Made by a program: the position numbers and the translations under genes
DNA from: Novosphingobium umbonatum
GTDB taxonomy: Bacteria; Pseudomonadota; Alphaproteobacteria; Sphingomonadales; Sphingomonadaceae
Reading direction: 5' to 3'
DNA: 64,000 bases
Assembly: GCF_004005905.1 (NCBI RefSeq)
Contig: NZ_SACO01000003.1
Location: 124,001 to 188,000, forward strand
In this document: positions 54,192 through 60,378 of the stretch, piece after piece
Position numbering within the stretch: position 1 is the first letter of the stretch
Layout of the letters: each line of letters opens with the position of its first letter
The notes under the pieces: generated by a model
What the model was told of the DNA's origin: nothing
What the model saw: only the letters and a program-made list of their open reading frames with translations
The model's database searches: none

Positions 54192-55326
54192 CGGCCAGTA
54201 ACCCCACGCTCAAGGCATAATAATTGGAACAATTGTAATCGAGGATAACCCTATAATTACCGGTTAAGAGATAGGCGGTTTTCCCGATGCCATCCGGTTC
54301 AATCAACGCTGCCAGTGTGTTGTCGGCCAGATATTTTTCACTGGTGACGCCCAAGGCGCGCCATTCAGCCATGGTTTTCCACTGGCTGTGGCGGGCATGA
54401 ACGCGGGCGCAGGAGGGTGATTCGAGGCGACTTTGTAGCGCATCACGGTTTAGGTCAGCCGGAACCTGCGCCTGTACGCCCCAAGGCAGGCCCTTTTGCC
54501 AGCCTGCGCTGCGGAAATAGGCGGCGATAGAGGCCAGTGTATCGGGGCGGCTGTTCCAGATATCGGCCAAGCCATCCCCATCGGCATCCTTGGCATAGCG
54601 CAGATAGACCGAGGGCAGGAATTGAGGGTTGCCCAAGGCCCCTGCCCAGCTGCCCGTCAGACGATCACGCGGGACGCCTTTGTCGGCCATTTTGAGCAGG
54701 GCGACAAATTCCCCCGCAAACAATTCCCGCCGCCGCCCTTCAAAGGCCAGCGTGGCCAAGGCTCGCGCCAGATCAAACCCGCCCTTGGCCGCGCCATAAT
54801 CGGTTTCCGCGCCCCAGATCGCCAGCAGGATCGGCACCGGCACGCCATAGCGAGCCTCCACCTGCGCGCCGGTATCGCCAAGCCCCCGCAGCACCGCCCG
54901 CCCGCGGTTGATCCGCGCGGCATCCACATGCGACAGCCGATAGGGCGTATAGGCGGGCGGGGTCGGGCTATTGCTGGCGCCGGGTTGATTGCGGTCCAGT
55001 TGCACGACGCGAGGGTTATAGCTGATGCCGCTGGTCATGGCGGTAATCGTGGCCTCGCTCACCCCTTCGGCGCGGGCGCGGGCGGCCAGCATTTGCAGAT
55101 AGGCCTGAAATCCATCGGGGTCTTGCGGTGTCGGCGCCGTTGCGGGGGCCAGATCCAAAGGTTGCGCAGGGATAATCGGCGCAGGCTGGGCATCGGCGAT
55201 GGTGGTGATAGAGGCCAGAAGCCAGCAGCAGGCAGCACCCGAAAGCCAATTCTTGAAGCGGAAATTCAGCATGCCATGGCCTATGGCACAGTAAGCGGCC
55301 AAGAAAAAGGCGGCCTTCCTGCGCAT
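54175..55326 (-). CDS. lytic murein transglycosylase (MltB-like)
   Basis: 383 residues. A signal-like N-terminus (a hydrophobic stretch after MLNFRFKNWLSGAACCWLL), a Pro/Ala linker, then the soluble lytic transglycosylase domain with catalytic glutamate E174 in AIWGAETDYG, FEGRRRELFAGEFVALLKMADKG, and SWAGALGNPQFLPSVYLRYAKDADGDG, the substrate-binding part. First gene of the operon; the start could be ATG 55326 or 55272. It is divergent from tRNA-Ser across 57 bp. Confidence 0.92.
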   Translation of the reverse strand: MRRKAAFFLAAYCAIGHGMLNFRFKNWLSGAACCWLLASITTIADAQPAPIIPAQPLDLAPATAPTPQDPDGFQAYLQMLAARARAEGVSEATITAMTSGISYNPRVVQLDRNQPGASNSPTPPAYTPYRLSHVDAARINRGRAVLRGLGDTGAQVEARYGVPVPILLAIWGAETDYGAAKGGFDLARALATLAFEGRRRELFAGEFVALLKMADKGVPRDRLTGSWAGALGNPQFLPSVYLRYAKDADGDGLADIWNSRPDTLASIAAYFRSAGWQKGLPWGVQAQVPADLNRDALQSRLESPSCARVHARHSQWKTMAEWRALGVTSEKYLADNTLAALIEPDGIGKTAYLLTGNYRVILDYNCSNYYALSVGLLADEIAR

Positions 55327-55343
55327 ATTGGCTCAACCACCCC

Positions 55344-55373
55344 TTGCGCTCTGCCCGCTGGACACGCTATGCG
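55344..55373 (+). promoter_or_regulatory. possible promoter of tRNA-Ser
   Basis: TTGCGC at 55344-55349 and TATGCG at 55368-55373 with an 18-base spacer, about 10 bp before the tRNA 5' end. The match is moderate; offered only because a promoter must lie in this 57-bp gap. Confidence 0.35.
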
Positions 55374-55383
55374 CCCATGCAAC

Positions 55384-55473
55384 GGACAGGTGGCCGAGTG
55401 GTTTAAGGCAGCGGTCTTGAAAACCGCCGTGGGTGGAAGCCCACCGTGGGTTCGAATCCCACCCTGTCCGCCA
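55384..55473 (+). tRNA. tRNA-Ser (anticodon UGA)
   Basis: 90 nt including encoded CCA. The acceptor stem GGACAGG pairs with CCTGTCC (55463-55469). The anticodon stem GCGGT/ACCGC carries loop CTTGAAA with anticodon TGA at 55418-55420. The long variable arm is a serine-type stem (GTGGG...CCCAC region), and the T loop is TTCGAAT. It reads UCA codons. An integrative element is inserted at its 3' end, and the tRNA itself stays intact. Confidence 0.97.
55460..55473 (+). repeat. left attachment repeat (tRNA 3' end)
   Basis: CACCCTGTCCGCCA, the last 14 bases of tRNA-Ser with its CCA. Identical to the right copy at 60194-60207; together they are the crossover core of the element. Confidence 0.85.
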
Positions 55474-55801
55474 ATAGACATTGATTTTACTGATTCTTTT
55501 TCAAATAAGCATCCCAGTTCCCATAACCGCTCCCCGATAGGTCGCGCGCTAGGCGCTTTGGCATGGGCAATGCTGCCGGAGCGATTTTCCAGATCGGGCA
55601 CACAAATTCAGGGAGTTTGCCCGGCTGGCGCATGTGCAGTTCGATACACACCCTACGCGACAAATCGCGGCTGGAAATGGCGGGATGCCGGGCCGGAGTA
55701 GCTATGACAGCTTCACCGTCAAATGTGACGGGCGACAGGCAATCGACCGAAAACGCCGAAATACGCTGGATGCGCCAAACAATCCCTCTATTAAATCGAA
55801 C
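55474..55801. other. non-coding left end of the element
   Basis: 328 bp with no convincing gene; the open plus-strand frame here is the complement of the HGGxSTG gene further on. It holds the left arm repeat and AT-richer DNA beside the tRNA. A replication origin or nick site for the HUH protein could lie here, but I see no clear hairpin. Confidence 0.4.
55517..55540 (+). repeat. probable integrase arm site, left
   Basis: A 24-base sequence (GTTCCC ... CCCCGATAG) that matches 60042-60065 at 20 of 24 positions in the same orientation. One copy near each end of the element suggests arm-type binding sites for the integrase. Confidence 0.55.
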
Positions 55802-56176
55802 CTATGACTTCCCGCGTTTCAAGCGGCCCAATTTGAGGTTTTCAAGCGCCTTTGCGCGGCCCTCTGGCGTGCGCGGCCCCGTCGATGCGCCGCCGTGGAA
55901 TTTGCACCTGCCGTTCGCCCCCAGCGTCGTCATGCCGCAGGGTTTGCCGTTCTTCTTGATCGCACCACAGGCGAGGCCGCGAAGGTATTGGGGGAAGCTC
56001 GGCACATACCTGCCCGCCGCTTGTGCCTCATTGGCACGCGCAGCCCAATTGCGGAAAAGCACGCGCCTGTCATCGTCGGACAGTCGGGCGGCCCGTTCCT
56101 CCATTTCGCGCTGCCGGGCAAAGATCGCGGAAAACATCGCCAGCGCCGCCGAAACCTCTTTGTAGTGCCTGCCCAT
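55802..56176 (-). CDS. HGGxSTG domain protein of the element
   Basis: A 124-residue basic protein. Helical N-terminus (MEERAARLSDDDRRVLFRNW), then CGAIKKNGKPCGMTTLGANG, RCKFHGGASTGPRTPEGR and a Lys/Arg-rich tail. The paired cysteines and histidine (CxxxxxNGxxC...CxxHGG) look like a zinc ribbon or knuckle. The HGGxSTG signature family is common in mobile elements of alphaproteobacteria and has no known function. It is the last gene of the element before the left end, its start fused to the HUH gene stop. Confidence 0.75.
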   Translation of the reverse strand: MGRHYKEVSAALAMFSAIFARQREMEERAARLSDDDRRVLFRNWAARANEAQAAGRYVPSFPQYLRGLACGAIKKNGKPCGMTTLGANGRCKFHGGASTGPRTPEGRAKALENLKLGRLKRGKS

Positions 56177-57045
56177 TATGACCCTGCCCTTCTCGCGCGC
56201 GTGGAACTGTGCGGCAACTCAACATGCATATTGCGTGCCTTCGTGCCGATATTCTGAGAGGTTCCGCAACGCTTGCCGATCACGCGCCCGCCCGCTTCCA
56301 GCCGCTCAAGGCCGAATTGTGACGCAGCCTCCGGGCTTGCGCCTTTCAGGACATAGGCAAGCGCTGCGTCCAGATTGACGGCGTAGAGGTCGGGATTGCC
56401 TGCCTCCAGCCCCAACCGCCCGCCAATCGGTTTGCTGTGGATCACGCGCGCCCGGTAAGGCTGCCCGGTGATCCGACGAAGCCAGCCCCGTTGCAGCGCC
56501 GTAACAACGGGCACCAAATCGGAAGGCACATGGGCGAGCAAGTGACAGTGCCCGCCTTTGTCATGCCCGTCGCCGGGGGCGTTTTCATGCGTCCAGAGCC
56601 ATGCCGTGCCGCTGCCATGCCGGGCCAGCGCCTTTTTAAGCAGATCGGTAAAACGATAGGTCGCCTTCGCCATGCCCGCCAAGGGCACGCCAGCCGCCTG
56701 CCAGTGAATCGAGATCATACGGGTAAAGGGCAGCCCTATTTTATCGGCATGGTGCTCAGCGGCCTTGAGATTGCCAATTTGAGCGGCTGTCAGGGCATGG
56801 CTCTCCCGGTCGGCACGATTACGCGCGCCGCCTCTGCCAGTGCCACCAGCGGAAAGGGCTGCCACACCAGAGGTAAGGTAATTAATAGCAAGCGCCGTGC
56901 CAGTTTCTGAAACCAGAGGCTTTACGGCCTTTTGGGGCTGGCGCTGGGCAATTGAAACTCCACCGAAACCGCAATCCCGGTGGAGTTTCAAAGGGCCCCC
57001 TTGCGCTTGTGCGCGCGATGACTTGGGCATGGCGGCAGAGATCAC
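56176..57045 (-). CDS. HUH-motif protein, probable Rep/relaxase-like
   Basis: 289 residues from GTG 57045 (289) or 284 from ATG 57030. The central region reads WLWTHENAPGDGHDKGGHCHLLAHVP, with H166-C-H168 as a HUH-type metal motif and E154 upstream. Further on YVLK at 231-234 matches the catalytic tyrosine-lysine motif (YxxK) of rolling-circle replication initiators. The C-terminus ends in GGRVIGKRCGTSQNIG, a pattern I recall from alphaproteobacterial mobile-element proteins. Motif order (HUH then YxxK) supports a Rep-type endonuclease; a transposase or relaxase role is the alternative. Confidence 0.6.
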   Translation of the reverse strand: MISAAMPKSSRAQAQGGPLKLHRDCGFGGVSIAQRQPQKAVKPLVSETGTALAINYLTSGVAALSAGGTGRGGARNRADRESHALTAAQIGNLKAAEHHADKIGLPFTRMISIHWQAAGVPLAGMAKATYRFTDLLKKALARHGSGTAWLWTHENAPGDGHDKGGHCHLLAHVPSDLVPVVTALQRGWLRRITGQPYRARVIHSKPIGGRLGLEAGNPDLYAVNLDAALAYVLKGASPEAASQFGLERLEAGGRVIGKRCGTSQNIGTKARNMHVELPHSSTRARRAGS

Positions 57046-57332
57046 GGGGCAACCCAGACAATAGCCAGCTTGCCTGTGCTATTCGGCCTGCGCTGCCCGC
57101 TGTCACGGATAAGCCCCTTGCGCTTCAATTCGCTGGTGCGAGGCTGGATTGACCAGCGGTCCATATTGAGCCGTGCCGCCAATTCATCGGCGGTAAGGCC
57201 ATGCTCGCCAGCATCGCGGATTGCACCCTCTGCCATGCGCTGGAGCCTCCCCAACTTTGGGGAAAGGGAATTAGCAGCGGCAACCGAGGTTTCCACGTTC
57301 CGGTGCCCCGGTGCATCAGGATAGGTGCTCAT
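57042..57332 (-). CDS. winged-helix DNA-binding protein
   Basis: A 96-residue protein. The C-terminal two thirds form a winged helix: GLTADELAARLNMDRWSIQPRTSELKRKGLIRDSGQRRPN, a recognition helix with SIQPRTSEL and the wing KLAIVWVAP. It probably regulates the HUH gene whose start overlaps its stop. ATG 57332 is preferred over upstream starts in another gene's reading region. Overlaps the upstream 67-residue gene. Confidence 0.7.
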   Translation of the reverse strand: MSTYPDAPGHRNVETSVAAANSLSPKLGRLQRMAEGAIRDAGEHGLTADELAARLNMDRWSIQPRTSELKRKGLIRDSGQRRPNSTGKLAIVWVAP

Positions 57333-57532
57333 GCCGCGCCTCCCTCTGTCATGGGCGGCAAGCCCGCGCGGTCCAGCAACTTGGCCAGCCAATCGGCCTG
57401 CGCTTCGCTCATGGGCGTGCAATCGACGGCAAGCTGGCCAAGGAATTGCCCGGCCTTGCGGCTCAGCCGGTGGTTGCCGTTAAGCAGGGCAAGCGCCGCT
57501 GCCCGGTGATCGGGAAAGGGGCTGTCATTCAT
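57329..57532 (-). CDS. small protein of unknown function
   Basis: 67 residues from ATG 57532: SPFPDHRAAALALLNGNHRL then a helical stretch (KAGQFLGQLAVDCTPMSEAQADWLAKLLDRAGLP). Its ATGs and stops interlock with both neighbours, so translation is probably coupled. A predicted helical soluble protein; no family recognised. Confidence 0.6.
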   Translation of the reverse strand: MNDSPFPDHRAAALALLNGNHRLSRKAGQFLGQLAVDCTPMSEAQADWLAKLLDRAGLPPMTEGGAA

Positions 57533-57716
57533 GGCAGCCCTCCCCAAAGCAGTGCCGCGCCATATCCCGCGCCATCCAAGGCGACAGGCAGAAACGGGCC
57601 GCAAGCATTTGCGCCCGCCAGTCCGATGCGGTAGATGGGGAATGCGACCAGCCGAGAAAAAGCAGATCGCGCGAGACGCCGGGGGACAACCCGGCGTTTT
57701 GCATTTGTGCTGCCAT
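57525..57716 (-). CDS. small protein of unknown function
   Basis: 63 residues from ATG 57716 with a helical segment (DWRAQMLAARFCLSPWMARDMARHCFGEG) of the kind found downstream of AlpA-like genes in alphaproteobacterial elements. Its stop overlaps the start of the 67-residue gene. A competing frame from ATG 57723 (overlapping the AlpA stop) is also open, so the choice is uncertain. Confidence 0.5.
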   Translation of the reverse strand: MAAQMQNAGLSPGVSRDLLFLGWSHSPSTASDWRAQMLAARFCLSPWMARDMARHCFGEGCHE

Positions 57717-57719
57717 CGC

Positions 57720-57905
57720 TCATACTCCCGCTTGATAGGTCGGGAGGCTGGCCAGATAGGCTTCAAGGTCGGCAAACGAGATTAGCGTGCGCCGCCCGGC
57801 CTTGCGAGCCTTGAGATCGCCGCGCTTCAATGCCTCATAGATCGAGGTGCGCGACATGCCCGAGAACTGCACGGCTTCGGGCAGGGTGCCGTATGCTTTT
57901 TTCAT
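57720..57905 (-). CDS. AlpA/excisionase-like helix-turn-helix protein
   Basis: 61 residues: LPEAVQFSGMSRTSIYEALKRGDLKARKAGRRTLISFADLEAYLASLP, the complete MerR-like/AlpA helix-turn-helix with wing. Such proteins act as excisionases and as activators of the integrase operon. It has its own upstream control region with a 9-bp inverted repeat (57913-57955). Confidence 0.9.
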   Translation of the reverse strand: MKKAYGTLPEAVQFSGMSRTSIYEALKRGDLKARKAGRRTLISFADLEAYLASLPTYQAGV

Positions 57906-57912
57906 GGGTGTT

Positions 57913-57955
57913 ATCCCTGTGTTACCGCCCGCGCTAAGTGCGGACGCACAGGGAT
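57913..57955 (-). promoter_or_regulatory. inverted repeat upstream of the AlpA gene
   Basis: Perfect 9-bp arms ATCCCTGTG (57913-57921) and CACAGGGAT (57947-57955) separated by 25 bases that contain CCGC/GCGG. It lies 8 bp before the AlpA start, where a repressor or AlpA itself could bind. Also a possible target for the HUH protein. Confidence 0.5.
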
Positions 57956-57996
57956 TTAGGCTTGTCCGATTGGCCGCTTACCGAAGTGCCTAAAAT

Positions 57997-58476
57997 TCAA
58001 GTTTCGCCGGAATCCTGAGACTCCGATAGTTCGCGCTCGAAACGGCGATAGGCCTGCCAGAGATTATCCACCACTGATTCTGGTAAGCCGAATCGCTCGG
58101 CAATCTCTGCAATGATCCGCCTTCTCGTTCCCCTTGGCGGTCTCGTCATGATGCGGGTGATGCGTGGCGGCGGATCGGGATTGTCCGGTGTTTCGTTCAG
58201 TGCGTGAAGTTCGGTTTCAATATCGGCGCGGTGCGTCTCGCCTTCGTCGTCGTCATACCACTGCAGACGTTGGCTCACCGGAACGCGCTGTGCGGCATCC
58301 CATAGGGATTGAATGTCGCTTTCCGTCCTGAAAAACCTAACCTTCTCTGCTTCAAACGCATTCGCCACGGCATCGCGCCAAGCGACTTCACATGCTTGGC
58401 CGACTTTTAGAACGTCATCAAAGCGCCACTTGCGAGGGCGACCAGCGCCACGGCGAGCGCCGCCGTGGTGCGTCAT
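57997..58476 (-). CDS. unknown protein, GGARRGAGRPRK N-terminus
   Basis: 159 residues, highly charged: opens with GGARRGAGRPRKW, an AT-hook-like basic motif that is common at the start of phage small-terminase and mobile-element proteins. A middle helical part and a C-terminal helix-turn-helix-like segment (RIIAEIAERFGLPESVVDNLWQAYRRFE) follow. A DNA-binding role is plausible; the small-terminase analogy is only by motif. Its ATG overlaps the stop of the gene upstream. Confidence 0.6.
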   Translation of the reverse strand: MTHHGGARRGAGRPRKWRFDDVLKVGQACEVAWRDAVANAFEAEKVRFFRTESDIQSLWDAAQRVPVSQRLQWYDDDEGETHRADIETELHALNETPDNPDPPPRITRIMTRPPRGTRRRIIAEIAERFGLPESVVDNLWQAYRRFERELSESQDSGET

Positions 58477-58787
58477 TCCTGCCCCCGTAGGCTTTCCAGA
58501 TAGGCGTCAACCTCTGCCCGCCTTGCCGCTGGTAGTCGGTCATACTGCGCCTTGAATTGCTCAGCCCATGCGCGCTGTGCGAAGCCTTCCCGCATGTATT
58601 CAGCAATGCTCAGCGCGTCCGCACGGCTGGCGCACCAGTGACGGCGTTCCTCATGCCCGATGCGCCGCCCAACGGCATACCATCGGGTGCGATGGCGCAC
58701 ATTGACGAAATGCCGCTCGCTTTCGACCGTAACAATCCAGCGATCCTTCAGCGCGAAGGGCAGGACTGCCGCGCTTTCGTCGCTCAT
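58473..58787 (-). CDS. unknown small protein of the element
   Basis: 104 residues from ATG 58787, containing LKDRWIVTVESERHFVNVRHRTRWYAVGRRIG and an amphipathic C-terminal helix (AWAEQFKAQYDRLPAARRAEVDAYLESLRG). No family recognised. Overlaps the integrase stop by 4 bases, so it is part of the int transcript. Confidence 0.6.
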   Translation of the reverse strand: MSDESAAVLPFALKDRWIVTVESERHFVNVRHRTRWYAVGRRIGHEERRHWCASRADALSIAEYMREGFAQRAWAEQFKAQYDRLPAARRAEVDAYLESLRGQE

Positions 58788-60028
58788 GCCGCCGCCCCCC
58801 GGATGGGAGAAACCTTCGCACCAGCCGCGCCGTTGTTGGCGCAATAGGTTGCCCAATCGGCCATGAGCCGCCGCCGCTTGTCGAATAGATCGCCGCGCCG
58901 GTAAGCCGCTTCAGATTTGTTGCCGATCACATGGGCCAGCGCCATTTCGCAAACCTCAAGAGCATAGCCGGTGCATTCGGCTGCCCAATCGCGGAAGCCT
59001 GAGCGGAAGCCGTGAACGGTGCATTCCACCATCATGCGGCGAAGCAACATTGACATAGCCATGGTGGACAGCTTGTCAGCCTTGTCGGCTGGAAACAGGT
59101 TGGCTTTGCCTAAAGGCTTCATGGCCTCCAGAATTTCGACCGCGCGCGACGACAGCGGTATGCGATGCTCCTTGCCCGCCTTCATGCGGGAGGCTGGCAC
59201 TGTCCAGATTGCCCTGTCCAAATCGACTTCGGCCCAAGTTGCCCCCAGCACTTCGCTGGTGCGCGTGGCCGTGAGAATGACAAACTCCAGCGCCAGCGCA
59301 GCCGTTGCGTTGCGTTCGCGCAGTTTCGCCATGAATGCCGGAATTGCCTCATAGGGCATGGCCTTGTGGTGGCCGCGCGTGAGCCGGGAACGCGGCGGCA
59401 GGATTTGCGCGATATGCCCGCGCCAGCGTGCCGGGTTTTCTCCGTCACGGTATCCCCGCGCCTTGGCGGCATCCAGCACGGTTTCAATCCTGCCCCGGAT
59501 GCGGCTGGCGGTTTCGGGCTTGTCCTGCCAGATCGGCTCAAGGATTTTCAGCACATGCGCCGTGCCAATGTCGGCAACCGGCAATTCGCCCATGACGGGA
59601 TAGACGTAGCTGGCCAGCGTATTGCGCCATTGCTGCCGGTGCTTGTCATTACGCCAGCTTGCCTCATTCGCGCCGATATAAGCCTCTGCCACGGCCTTGA
59701 ATGTCATTCTGGCTATCGCTGCCGCCTGAGCCGCTGCAAGTGCCTCTGTGGCTGCCTGCTGGCGTTCCTCCAGAGGATCAATCCCCGCCTTCACCTTGAG
59801 CCTCAGGGCATCGCGCGCCGTCCGGGCGTCGGCAAGAGAAATGCCGCCCGGTCCAGCCGCGCCCAAGCCAACATCGCGCGACTTGCCCTTCAGCATGAAG
59901 CGATAGACCCATGACCGTGCGCCGGTTTCCTTCACCAGCAAATGCAGCCCGCCCCCGTCTGCATGGCGTCCCGGTTTCGCGTTCTTGACCGCCAAGGGCG
60001 TTAGGGCGTTGCTGAGCTTGCGGGGCAT
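58784..60028 (-). CDS. int: P4-type tyrosine integrase
   Basis: Site-specific recombinase of the element. 414 residues from ATG 60028: an N-terminal DUF4102-type arm-binding domain (KLSNALTPLAVKNAKPGRHADGGGLHLLVK), core-binding helices, and the catalytic domain with R256 (TATRTSEV), H339-x-x-R342 (HGFRSGFRDW), H366 and nucleophile Y376 (SEAAYRRGD). It lies 165 bp from the right attachment repeat and points inward. Putative arm sites upstream (60042 onward) may autoregulate it. Confidence 0.95.
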   Translation of the reverse strand: MPRKLSNALTPLAVKNAKPGRHADGGGLHLLVKETGARSWVYRFMLKGKSRDVGLGAAGPGGISLADARTARDALRLKVKAGIDPLEERQQAATEALAAAQAAAIARMTFKAVAEAYIGANEASWRNDKHRQQWRNTLASYVYPVMGELPVADIGTAHVLKILEPIWQDKPETASRIRGRIETVLDAAKARGYRDGENPARWRGHIAQILPPRSRLTRGHHKAMPYEAIPAFMAKLRERNATAALALEFVILTATRTSEVLGATWAEVDLDRAIWTVPASRMKAGKEHRIPLSSRAVEILEAMKPLGKANLFPADKADKLSTMAMSMLLRRMMVECTVHGFRSGFRDWAAECTGYALEVCEMALAHVIGNKSEAAYRRGDLFDKRRRLMADWATYCANNGAAGAKVSPIRGAAA

Positions 60029-60041
60029 GGCTGGCTTCTCC

Positions 60042-60065
60042 GTTCCCAAATCCGTTCCCCGATAA
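60042..60065 (+). repeat. probable integrase arm site, right
   Basis: Partner of the left arm repeat, overlapping the region just upstream of the integrase start. Inverted shorter relatives (GGGAACG 60080-60086, GGAACGG 60107-60113) follow. Binding here could also repress the integrase gene. Confidence 0.55.
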
Positions 60066-60193
60066 TACGCCGGTTTTATGGGAACGCAACCGGATAGAAC
60101 GGGACAGGAACGGAGCTTGATTGGCCAGATAATCGCCTATTTTCCGCGCCTAATTTAATGATGGCGGATGCATCTGGACGCTAGTTTCGGGGA

Positions 60194-60207
60194 CACCCTG
60201 TCCGCCA
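60194..60207 (+). repeat. right attachment repeat
   Basis: Second exact copy of the 14-base core, lying 165 bp beyond the integrase start and not part of any tRNA. It marks the far junction of the element. Confidence 0.85.
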
Positions 60208-60378
60208 TTCATCATAAAATCAGCGCCTTAATCAAAGCTTTTGATGCCAAACCTATGGCATCAACGCGCCCAAGCCCGCCCGTCTTTATGCATTCCTAAT
60301 GCTCCGCCCCCGCTTTCCCCATGGCTGTTTTATGCCTGTCCGGCGCAAAGGCTAAAGGTAATTCGGAGTATTCTGGCC

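Larger units (their letters stand above)
55460..60207. mobile_element. compact integrative element (~4.7 kb) in tRNA-Ser(UGA)
   Basis: Bounded by a 14-bp direct repeat of the tRNA 3' end (left 55460-55473, right 60194-60207). It contains a P4-type integrase next to the right end, and eight further genes, all on the minus strand: two unknown small proteins, AlpA/excisionase, two tiny proteins, a winged-helix protein, a HUH-motif protein and an HGGxSTG protein. There are no recognisable structural, packaging, lysis or conjugation genes. The organisation is that of a minimal integrative or satellite-type element. Confidence 0.85.

Noticed and set aside
55563..56165. 200-codon plus-strand frame at the left end of the element
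   Set aside because: Mostly the complement of the HGGxSTG gene; the part outside that gene has no ribosome site or recognisable protein.
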